Below are positions 35,914 through 46,000 of a stretch of 64,000 nucleotides of DNA, piece after piece; the first letter of the stretch is position 1; each line of letters opens with the position of its first letter. The position numbers and the translations under genes were made by a program. The stretch comes from Tanytarsus gracilentus (lineage: Eukaryota; Arthropoda; Insecta; Diptera; Chironomidae). Location of the stretch: assembly GCA_038502055.1 (NCBI GenBank), contig JAXRKN010000035.1:434001-498000 (forward strand), written 5' to 3'. A model generated the notes under the pieces. That model saw nothing but the letters and a program-made list of their open reading frames with translations. It searched no databases and was not told the DNA's origin.

Positions 35914-36330
35914 TCAGCCATAATAATTATAACTCGGTATTGTGGCTGTGTCATAACTTCCATAATCAGGATAACTCGGAATTGAATTTCCACCAGAATT
36001 TTGCCCACAAAATCCAAAATAATTCATTGCGTTGTTAAACCTTCCGCCGCCTCCATAAAAATTACTGTAAGGATTCAAATTGTTCCAACCGTAAAAGTTT
36101 AAAAATGGATTGCTTGAGCCTTGATTGAATCCATATCGATTTCCCGTCGGCCATCGATTTTGTTGCCAGCGATTTTGTTGCTGTTGAGGATTTCGATAAC
36201 CAAAAAATCCGAAACCTTGTGGAGTGACTGATGAACAGATGCAAGAAATTACAAAAGATGTCAAAAAAATCTAAAAAATTATTTAAATTAAAATTTGAAT
36301 TTATTAAAATAATTTCTTTACACTTTTCAT
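35914..36330 (-). CDS. Small secreted aromatic/Gln-Asn-rich protein 1
   Basis: Exon 1 is only three codons (36322-36330, Met-Lys-Ser) and exon 2 is 35914-36270, giving 121 residues. The join completes a signal peptide (MKSIFLTSFVISCICSSV). The mature part is low-complexity and rich in Gly, Asn, Gln, Tyr and Phe (FGFFGYRNPQQQQNRWQQN, NPFLNFYGWNNLNPY, NYFGFCGQNSGG), ending SYPDYGSYDTATIPSYNYYG. It shares the FGFFG start, gene structure and tail plan with three other genes (36590, 49867 and 50153). No known family was recognised; a secreted structural or antimicrobial product is possible. It is divergent with the next gene, starts about 260 bp apart. Confidence 0.75.
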
Positions 36331-36589
36331 GTTGAAATTGTTGTGCTGTGGAAGAAAAATTTTCAATCAATTTATAAGCGAATTTTTACCGCCGCTTAAT
36401 TCACTTTTAATTGAATTAAAAAATTTATTTTAATATCGGGTAATTTTCATTTTTAAATTGAGTTGTTTTGAATATTTTTGAATGTCATCGCTGGAATTAA
36501 AAAATCTTGTAGGGTAGAAATCGAATTTTAATCATTCGAAAATTTACTTCAGAACTGAAATCGCATAAAGAAAGTGAGAAAAAGTTGAA
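36331..36589. promoter_or_regulatory. Probable bidirectional promoter of secreted-protein pair 1
   Basis: Only 259 bp separate the start codons of the two divergent paralogues, so shared control is likely. No specific factor site can be named from the sequence. Confidence 0.4.
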
Positions 36590-37066
36590 ATGAGAAAGGT
36601 GAAAAAAAAGCTGAAAATCTAGAGCTAAAAACAATAAAATTCCTGCAGTCTTTGACCTAACTTCATGTCATCGATAATTAATTAATTAATGACACAAAAA
36701 TTAATTTAAAATTTTAAAATAATTTCTTGAAAATTTTCATTTCAGATTTTGATAATTTTTTTTATTCTTTCAACGATGATTTTTTCGGCTTCATCGCAAG
36801 CCTTTGGTTTTTTTGGTTTTCCACAGCGAAACTACAACAGCAGATCATCATCATCATCAAGCTACAATCGAATTCTGAATCGACTTTATCGCCGTCGAAA
36901 TTTAAACAACTTTGGATATCTAAAATTTAATTCAATTTTTAGATTAAGAAATGGATTAAATTTTTTCAATCTTTATCGACAACCAAAAAATTACGTCTTT
37001 GGGTTTAATGAAAATTATCCGGATTATTTTGAGGTTGCGACACAGCCGAGTTTTAATTATTTTTAA
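36590..37066 (+). CDS. Small secreted aromatic protein 2
   Basis: Exon 1 is three codons (36590-36598, Met-Arg-Lys) and exon 2 is 36746-37066, giving 109 residues. The signal peptide is MRKILIIFFILSTMIFSASS. The mature chain starts QAFGFFGFPQRNYNSR, has a Ser run, then SYNRILNRLYRRRNLNNFGY and a tail NYPDYFEVATQPSFNYF. The NYNRIL-LYRRR core and DYF-ATQP-FNYF tail match the gene at 50153-50609. The basic RRR and hydrophobic/aromatic content could suit a host-defence or matrix peptide, but that is speculation. Confidence 0.75.
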
Positions 37067-37295
37067 ATTGTCTTTCAACACCTTGTTCAGGAAATTTTTT
37101 TAGTAAGCTAAGAAGAAGAAAGATTTTTTTTTATTTTAATAATTAAAATTTTATTTATTTAAAACTTAAAAATTAATCTTAAATTTAAAAAGTTATTAAA
37201 TTTTTATTTAAAAAAACTGATTTTTTTCTCTTCGATCACAAAGCCAACATGAAGACAATAAATTTATAGCATTAATGAATTAACCTGATAAAATA

Positions 37296-39277
37296 GGGTG
37301 CAAATTTTAATTTTGTTTTCTTACTAAACTTTGACCCTTTTTATTATGTCTCGAAAGTGCACTTAACATTCTTTAAATTTCACGATTTTTTCATGAGCGC
37401 TTGATATCACCATCATACATGTTTTCAGTTGGGTTTCATTAAAAAATCAGATCGTGGTATGCCTGTTTGGCACCGATCTATTTTCTCCATACAAAATAAA
37501 TGTTCAACTTCAATGGTCATTCTATCCATGAAAGAGTCTTGCTAAAATTTGTAAATTATTTTTCCCATCAAGGTTTGTGTCTTCACTTTCAAATAAAATT
37601 TACTCTTTCCAAAAATATGGCTTCGTTCGTGAGATATGATTTTTTAAAGCGGCGAGCTCTAACTTTGACCCCGTCGAGCTCTAACTTTGACCCTCGAAAA
37701 AGTTGATTTTGAGCTGCAAAACTGTTTTTACTCAACTTCAACTGAGACTTTTCTTAAATATTTCACCATTTGCCATCGATTAAGCAAAAAATAATTTGGG
37801 GTCGCTTCCCAACTTCATGCTGGAATCGTGGATTTTTACTTCCTTAATGGGTCAATGGATGCTTTAAAAGATCGGTTGATTTTTAAAAGTATTTTTAAAA
37901 TGTAGCCTTATATCATTCCAACAACTCCTGGTACTTTTTATTTGAAAGCAAACACATCTTCGCTTCCGTTTGAACCCCTTCTTTAATATCAATAGTTTAA
38001 TATTTAGTATTTAAAAAAATAATTGTTTGATGCTGAAATCTATTAAATTCATGCAGAAATGTATCCCAAAAAATTTAAAAAATATTGCTGATGTAAAATA
38101 GACATAAGCGGCATCTCCTATGACTATATTAAGCACCTCCTGGTTCCACTTCCAGCACTTCCTTGACTTTTTGCCTAAATTTTTTTTGCTCATAATCAGC
38201 ATAAGCTGTGCTGACAATAAGCACCATCTCAGGTAACATGAAGATGAAGTTAAAATTTATAAAAAATTTAATTTATCAAGTCGAAGAAAAATATTTAAGT
38301 TGTATTTTTAAGCATACTTTAATGGTGTCAGGTATAAATTAAAATTATGCTTATTATCAGCCCACTTAGCATGCTGATTATGAGCAAAAAAAATTTAGGC
38401 AAAAAGTTAAGGAAGTGCTGGAAGTGGAACCAGGAGGTGCTTAATATAGTCATAGGAGATGCCGCTTATGTCTATTTTACATCAGCAATATTTTTTAAAT
38501 TTTTTGGGATACATTTCTGCATGAATTTAATAGATTTCAGCATCAAACAATTATTTTTTTAAATACTAAATATTAAACTATTGATATTAAAGAAGGGGTT
38601 CAAACGGAAGCGAAGATGTGTTTGCTTTCAAATAAAAAGTACCAGGAGTTGTTGGAATGATATAAGGCTACATTTTAAAAATACTTTCAAAAATCAACCG
38701 ATCTTTTAAAGCATCCATTGACCTATAAAGGAAGTAAAAATTCACGATTCCAGCATGAAGTTGGGAAGCGACCCCAAATTATTTTTTGCTTAATCGATGG
38801 CAAATGGTGAAATATTTAAGAAAAGTCTCAGTTGAAGTTGAGTAAAAACAGTTTTGCAGCTCAAAATCAACTTTTTCGAGGGTCAAAGTTAGAGCTCGAC
38901 GGGGTCAAAGTTAGAGCTCGCCGCTTTAAAAAATCATATCTCACGAACGAAGCCATATTTTTGGAAAGAGTAAATTTTATTTGAAAGTGAAGACACAAAC
39001 CTTGATGGGAAAAATAATTTACAAATTTTAGCAAGACTCTTTCATGGATAGAATGACCATTGAAGTTGAACATTTATTTTGTATGGAGAAAATAGATCGG
39101 TGCCAAACAGGCATACCACGATCTGATTTTTTAATAAAACCCAACTGAAAACATAGTTGATGGTGATATCAAGCGCTCATGAAAAAATCGTGAAATTTAA
39201 AGAATGTTAAGTGCACTTTCGAGACATAATAAAAAGGGTCAAAGTTTAGTAAGAAAACAAAATTAAAATTTGCACCC
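37296..39277. mobile_element. Foldback element with ~0.93-kb inverted arms
   Basis: Arms 37296-38222 and 38347-39277 are near-perfect inverted copies separated by about 125 bp. Ends are GGGTGCAAATTTTAATTTTG and its complement, with TA directly outside on both sides (target duplication of the Tc1/mariner type). A few mismatches exist, for example near 37420 versus 39155 and 37848 versus 38725, so it is not a simple assembly mirror. Each arm holds a duplicated CGAGCTCTAACTTTGACCC phrase and AAGTGCT motifs similar to the 19046-21304 element. Short mirrored frames (37500-37706 and 38867-39073) look non-coding. No transposase. Confidence 0.85.
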
Positions 39278-40174
39278 TAATTAATTTTTATTAATTAATT
39301 TAAATTTTTATTATATTTTTTTTGAATTATAATTTTTTAAAGGCTGAATTTCGTCATATGATGAAATCAAAAGATTTCAAAACATTAAACTTGTGTTATA
39401 TTTTTTGTTATCTTAAAGAAATAAAACAACCCAAAACTATGTCGATGCTAACCAAAAAAACATTTTCGTATCACGTAGACCGTTTACGATTGACTTTGTG
39501 AGAGAAAAACTAAAAATTTAGTTTTTTTAAAATGATTTTTTGTTTTGTGGTTTTAAAAAAATTAAGAATGAATTATTTGATTTAAAACTCTAAAAAGTTT
39601 ATAAAAATAACAAAAATCTGTTCGAAAAAAAATCTTCAAAAATAAAATTTCATCATTTGATGAAATAAAAAGTTAATGAGGTCATTTTGTCGAAAATAAA
39701 AGCGAGAAATTTATCATGCACGATCGTGAGAGAAAGAGAGAGAAAAAAGAGAGTAAAAAAATTTGTATACAAAAAATCTAAGAAATAAAAATTTTGTTTC
39801 TCTCTTTTCAATTTGTCGTGAGAGAAAAATTTGTGAGATTGAAAAATATTTTTTTCCGTCTTCTCATTTTATCAACGGACGCCGATGAAATTGGTCGAGT
39901 TTTAAAAATACTAAAATATTATAAGAAAAATTTTAAGTGCTAAATTAATTGAAATATTTGTGCCTTCAAATCTTTTTGAGATTGAGTGACAGTAAAAATG
40001 CAAAATAAATAAAAGTGCATTGAAAAAAATTAAAAATATTTTTGCATTTTACGAAAAAATTCGAAATATTTTTGCAAAGAACTTTTAAAGACTTTCAACA
40101 CGATCGATAATAAAATAGAACAATTAAGTGGGAATAAAATTAATCTAAACATTCTCAAAATAATTTCATCATAG

Positions 40175-40199
40175 TCGGCAACCGATGACATAAACTCGT
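40175..40199 (+). other. Candidate 5' noncoding exon a
   Basis: Preceded by TTTCATCATAG and followed by GTGAGTATG. The sequence TCGGCAACCGATGACATAA contains a two-codon upstream frame. Homologous to candidates b and c. Confidence 0.35.
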
Positions 40200-40451
40200 G
40201 TGAGTATGTAAGTGCCATTAAAAAACTCTTTACAATCAAATAAACTCAAATATTTTCATATACTCGATGATCTCATCGTAGACTTTATCCAAAAAAATTT
40301 TTTGACTCTCCTAAAAATTAAAATAATTAAATAAAAAGAAATAAATTTTTAAATTTTACTTTATATTAATAAAAAAATTAAATTTATATTTTAATTTTTT
40401 AAAATTGATTTTGGTAAAAAAAAATAATTTTCTACATTTAAATTTTTCTTA

Positions 40452-40612
40452 AATTTTAGAGTCGTTACTGTAACTCAAATAAATTTTCAGAAATGGTGAA
40501 ATAATCTCGCGTTTATTTTTTATCCGTTTGTTTTTGCGTGTCTTCGAAAAAAATTTTCTTCTTCTTGGAATTTGTGGAAAAAAATACATAAATTATTCGA
40601 ATAAATCGCTTT
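40452..40612. repeat. Direct repeat, copy 1 of 2
   Basis: Shares long near-identical text with 41301-41459: TTAGAGTCGTTACTGTAACT, AGAAATGGTGAAATAATCTC, GTTTGTTTTTGCGTGTCTTC and ACATAAATTATTCGAATAAA. Spacing is about 850 bp, matching the spacing of candidate exons a and b, so it marks a local tandem duplication. Confidence 0.85.
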
Positions 40613-41040
40613 AAGCAATCGAGTCTATTTATGGAGATGACTCGAATTAATAGATAAACAGTTAAATTAGCATTCAAATGGTTTTTAAAAGCAAAAAGTC
40701 AAAAAAACACGAAAAAATATTTTTAAAATTTAATTGGTTTGAGTGAAAATTAAGTTTCTTATATTTAATTCACAAATCATTAAACTCGTCAAAAAAGAAA
40801 AATAAAGTAAGAAAATTAGCCCGCGATTGAAAATTGATTTTTTAAGCATAAATTATTGAATTTTCGTCTCAGATTTTGTTTTAGAATTTTTGTCGAATAA
40901 ATCAATCTATTAAAATATTCTCAAATTTGTTTAATAATATTTTTTTATAAGATTTTATGAAATTTCTTAAATTTACATGAAAAATAAAAATTAACTTAAT
41001 TAATTTGGCTAAAATATTTTTTGTTTTATTTCATCATTAG

Positions 41041-41102
41041 ACGACAGTCGATGACACAAAACCACGCAATTAATTACCAGACTTCGGCCTTGGAGTAAGA
41101 AT
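41041..41102 (+). other. Candidate 5' noncoding exon b
   Basis: Preceded by TTTATTTCATCATTAG and followed by GTGAGTATG. It starts ACGACAGTCGATGACACA, and its ATG opens a 15-codon upstream frame that ends within the exon. Confidence 0.35.
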
Positions 41103-41300
41103 GTGAGTATGAAGTGGAATTTAAAAAAAATTAACGATAAAAAGTGGAAAATTTAAGTAGGTCAGGAAAGTTAGAAGAAAAAATTCTTTATTAAAAATAA
41201 AATTATGAAATTTATTTCGAATGTTAGTCATTCCATTAGAAAACTTAAAACATTCGAAAAAAATATTTTCATGTGTGCGATAACATTTTAAATTATTCGT

Positions 41301-41459
41301 AAATTTTAGAGTCGTTACTGTAACTCAAAAAAATTTCAGAAATGGTGAAATAATCTCGAGTTTATTTTTTATTCGTTTGTTTTTGCGTGTCTTCGTAAAA
41401 AATGTTTCTTCTTGGACTTTGTGGAAAAAAATACATAAATTATTCGAATAAATCGCGTC
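41301..41459. repeat. Direct repeat, copy 2 of 2
   Basis: Near-identical to 40452-40612, with small indels (for example, one copy lacks part of the TTCTTCTTCTTGG stretch). Confidence 0.85.
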
Positions 41460-42222
41460 TTAGTTAAAGATCATTAGCAAAATATTTAAAACCTAAAATT
41501 TGAGCATTTAAAAATATTTTAAAAAAAAATATTTTCATAAAGCATTTTATAAATTGACTAAAAAATAAATTAAAAAATTAATAATTTAATTTTGAATTAA
41601 ACAAATAATAATTTTTTTTAAAATTTTAAAAAGATAAGCAAATGAATTTAAAGCAGCAAAAATTAAAATATTTTAGTCATAAAAATTTAAAAAGTAGCCA
41701 AGCAGTTTTTTGACCCCGACTCATTTTTTGAGTCATAAACAAAACCGGCACGTAAAAAGTAAAAAACATTCAACAACGTTGAGAATAAAAACATTGAAGA
41801 GCGCATTAACTATGTGAACGTATAAGAGCGAGATTAAAATATTTTCGAACTCCATTTAAAGTTTTTTTATCTTTCAAAAAATGTAGGTCAGGAAATATTT
41901 CAAGGATTTTATTGATGAAAAACATTTTTAAATTTTCAAATTAATGAAGTCAAAATGTTTTAATGTTAAACTTTTTGTTACTTATGCTATATATCTATGA
42001 TTCCAGCTCATATCATTTTTTTTGACTAGAGTTGGTTAATTTTTTTTATTAAAACTTAAAAATTTAAATTTGCAAATACGATCTTATTAAAGATATTTAA
42101 TAACCAATGTAAAACCCTTGGTAAAATCTAAGTTGAAAAGAAAAATCGAAAATTTCAAATTTTTTATCGCTTTTATTTAGAATTCAACTTCGAATCTGAT
42201 GCATTTATTTTTTTTCTTAAAG

Positions 42223-42298
42223 CCGGCAACCGATGACGTCCAACTTCTAACTGATTGAGAGATTTACACAAATTGTCTTGGTGTGCACGCAAGGAAAT
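42223..42298 (+). other. Candidate 5' noncoding exon c
   Basis: Preceded by TTTTTTTTCTTAAAG and followed by GTGAGTATA. It starts CCGGCAACCGATGACGTC, and its ATG opens a five-codon upstream frame. Confidence 0.35.
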
Positions 42299-42454
42299 GT
42301 GAGTATACTTGATCGCGATCAATTTAAACCTCTGGAAAATTAAAGGGAAAAAATTTAAACCTTATTTCGAAAAAATTTACGAATAAAAAATTTGCTGCTT
42401 TTAAAATTATTTAATTTGTGATCAACCGTGTGCGTGCATCTGAAAATCTTTCAA

Positions 42455-42838
42455 AACCCACACGTGGGTGTTGCCGTGTAACCCACTTGTAACAGATCAG
42501 TATTGGCTTCCCCTTTGGCTTTGCAAAAATTGCTTAACATTCAGCAGAGAAACCAACGTCAATGTCAATCGATTCCTGGTATAATTACGAGTTCAACGAT
42601 ACCCATGAAGCCATATACGAGAAAATTTGTATGAAAAATGGACATTATGGCTGTCCGTGGCACGATTCCAAAAATTCCTAAAATGAGCTAATAAAGACCC
42701 TCAGAGCTACCATCTGGCGAAAACCCGAAGTCTCTAGTTGTCCAGGGGCCGAGATCTCGATGGAACAGACAGACAGACGGACAGAAACACGAGCATATTA
42801 GTGTTACCATACACTCTGGTGGGTTACACTAAAAATAG
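42455..42838 (+). repeat. Dispersed repeat R, copy 2
   Basis: Starts AACCCACACGTGGGTGTTGC and ends near GGTGGGTTACACTAAAAA, with CAGACAGACAGACGGACAGA at 42769-42788. The partial complementarity of GTGTAACCCAC and GTGGGTTACAC suggests degenerate inverted ends. It is G+C-richer than its surroundings. Copy 1 is inside the element at 19046-21304. Confidence 0.65.
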
Positions 42839-43053
42839 TAAAAAATATATGTATGAAGCTGGGTCATTCGATTTTTTTTTAAATTGAGTGCCTGGAACTT
42901 GTCATATGAGCGCAGCACAACCAAAAAAATTATTCGTTTTAAATTTTAACTTTGATTTTTATAATTTTTATTTTTCAGTTAAGAATTCCTAAATTGCTTT
43001 TTTCGATTGACAAATTGTTCAACCCGCACACGTACAAGCACAACGAACACAAA

Positions 43054-46000
43054 ATGAAGATAAGCGAAAATAAAATCGTAAATTATTTTTTCGATTCACA
43101 AGAAATCACAAGTAATTATAATGAGGACAAAAGAATTAACGCTAAAATTTTACACTTAACTATTAAAGACCAAAACAGAGCAAACACTTTTTTTGCGACA
43201 TTTACATTTGAGAATTTCTCTAAAGTTTTTATAATTATTATAGAAATTTTGGCTGAAAACATTGAAGACAATTTTGTAAAAACCTTAAATGAAAAATTTA
43301 CTAGCTCTCGAGCAATTTTTGTTCAAATTTTTGACACGATTTCTGAAAATTCACGATTTTATGAAAAATTAGCAGAGAGTAAAATATTTTTAGAAATTAA
43401 ATTTGACGATTTAGTTTTAAGAAGATTTAAGCTAATCAAAAAAAAGCCATTTAACAGCCACAAAGAGTTTTTAAATTTTATAAATTCACTTAATAAATTA
43501 ATGATCGACGTAGATTTTGAGGAAGAAGAGCAGCTTTATAAAGCTTTGAGTGTTAAAGATTTAAATTTAATTAATCTTTTGATAGTTTTTATGCATGAAG
43601 TACCCGATGATATTTTCATTGAAGCGTTTCAGACTAAAAATGTACAAAATATAACGATTTTTTTAGAGAACTTTGAGGCGAGTAAAAATATTGTAGAAAG
43701 AATTTTCAACGATGACAATGTTGAAGAGATCTTAATGGAAATTGGAAAAAATAATTTATTTAATGCCACAAAAAATCTTCTAAAATATGTAAACTTTACC
43801 AACTGGTGCAAGATGAGGAAATTTTCACACGACAACAATTTTTTTGAGTTTTCTTACAAACTTCAAGAAAGGGAAAAAGAATTTTTTGATTTTCTTTACG
43901 ACGAAGAAGAAAAATCTCAAAATCTAAAAACTTTTCCAAAAGTCTTAAAAGATTTTCATGAAAATATAGAATCTGGAAATTTAGAAAAAGTTCAAGATTT
44001 TGTTGAGAAATTTCCAGATTTCAAATTTTGCAGCGATGAAAATCAAATTTGTGCACTCGAAAAAGCGATCGACAGACGGAAAATGGAAATTTATTCTTTT
44101 TTACTTTCCGAAAGTTTTTTGGCATCAAATGAAGATAATTTAGAAAAAAAAATTTCACGTTTAAGTTCATATAATAAAAATCTAATTCGAGATTTTAATA
44201 AAAAATTCTCAAAATCAAATCCAGAAAATTACATAAAAATTTTATCGACAAAGTGCAACTTAAGTTCATGTTCGGGTTTAATTTCTCACTCGGAAATTGA
44301 AGAAATGATTAAAGATTTGAGTAAAGACGAAGATTTGAAGCCAATTTTAGAGCTCACAGCTGAAAGTGACGTTAAAATAGTTTTTGACTTTAAAACTGAA
44401 AGTGTAAAAACTTTGGATCCAAATTATGACGAGTACACGATGGGTTTGGCCTATTTTAATAAAAATTTACTTTACGTCGGTGGAGATGTCGATAAAAAAT
44501 CACGTTACGGAACTTTTGTCCACGAACTGAGTCATTTTGCTTATCTTTTACTATTTGAAAATGGATGCTTGCCATTTTGTGAGAGTGATAAAAAAAGCGA
44601 AATTTATTGGACTCAAACTGTTGAAAATGAAAAGAAAAAATTTGATGAAAATGTTGAACCGATAGTTCGGTGGGTTTTCGAGTGTTATGAAAGTGATTAT
44701 CTACATAAAGCTGAACTTGCTGTGCGAGTCAATCACATGCTTGCTCGATACTCAAATGAACCTCAAAAAACTGAAGAGCTCAAAAGAATTTATTCTGATC
44801 TTTTTACGTTTAATGAAAATTTCATTTTAAAATTCCTTAGACTCCCAAAAGTTTACAAAACAATTAAACTCAACAACTATTTTGGTTTAATTAAAAACAT
44901 TCGAGAATCTAAATTGCAAATTTCTGAAGTATTTGAGCCAAAAATTTTAAATTTGCCTCACAACAAAATTATTTTAACCTCAAAAATTCCTCAATTAATT
45001 TTTTCACAAATAATCCAGGAAATTTTAGATAATTCTGAAAATCACGTCGAGTTGAAAGCGAAAAATATTTTCTTAAGCGATGAAAATGTTGAAAATGAAG
45101 AATTTAAAATTTTATGTGAAAAATCTTCAGTTGAAAATATTTTCATTCAAGTCGACAAAGATTTTGAACTTTTAACGAATTTTTTGAACTCAAAATGTAA
45201 ACAAAAAATTTTTTTGGTCTGCAGTGAAGAAAATTCTCAAGATTTAGTTCAAAAAACTTCTTTACCGAGTTCAAATTTTAAATTTCAGTGGAAAAATTTG
45301 AGTTCAGAGTCGCAAAAAAATATTTTGGAAAGTGAAATAAAATTTCAAAATATTTATCTTCAACTTTCGAATTTCTTCAAACTTTCGGACGAAATTCGAG
45401 ATGAAATTTTTGAGATTTTATGCCAAAGTGAAGAAATTAAAATAAATTGCGGTTCATCAAAATCGTTAAAAAATTTTATTCCGCGTAAAATTGAAAAGAA
45501 GAAAAAAATCGTTGATGAAAATTTTGAGAAAAACGATTTAAATTTTGCTTCTACACCACGAAAAATTAGAAATATTCAAAATTTGAGTGAACAATTTGAA
45601 TACCAAGAATTTTATCTTGATTCATTTATGGAAAGTGAATTGAAAGAATTAATTTTGTTATTTTCTGACATGGCGGGAAGCGGGAAGACAACTTTTCTTT
45701 GGATAGTTCACGAATATTTCGTTAAATTTCCAAATTATTTGATAATTTTTATAAGTCTTAAAGATCACGTTGACGAACTTTCCAAAGGCGTCGGTGAAAG
45801 TTTTTTAGATTTTATGATTAAAATTTTAAATCTCAATCCACTCGAGGCGGAAATTTTCACTCAAAAATTCGCAAAAGGTGAAGTGAAAATTCTTTTCGAT
45901 GCTTTCGACGAAATTTCACCAAAGTGCAAAGATGAAACTTTAAAACTTTTCAAACTTTTTAAAGCACAAGAAAAAAATCAAATTTGGATCACGACTCGAA

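Larger units (their letters stand above)
39278..42454. other. Upstream region of the NACHT gene
   Basis: A+T-rich with no coding frame, but it contains three spaced exon-like blocks (40175-40199, 41041-41102, 42223-42298) and a 160-bp direct repeat (40452-40612 and 41301-41459). Short dyads such as TCATCATATGATGA (near 39354) also occur. It probably includes promoter and 5'UTR of the large gene. Confidence 0.5.

Noticed and set aside
37500..37706. 68-codon frame in the left arm of the foldback element, mirrored at 38867-39073
   Set aside because: It is duplicated only because the arms are inverted copies. No homology, and the length is within chance for the region.
39340..39680. TCATCATATGATGA and TTTCATCATTTGATGAAA dyads upstream of the NACHT gene
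   Set aside because: Short palindromes of this kind are expected by chance in A/T-rich DNA, and no spacing pattern was found.
42952..43053. Extension of the NACHT protein upstream of the ATG at 43054
   Set aside because: The frame opens at TTG, has no ATG and overlaps an acceptor-like pyrimidine tract. It is more likely intron or 5'UTR.
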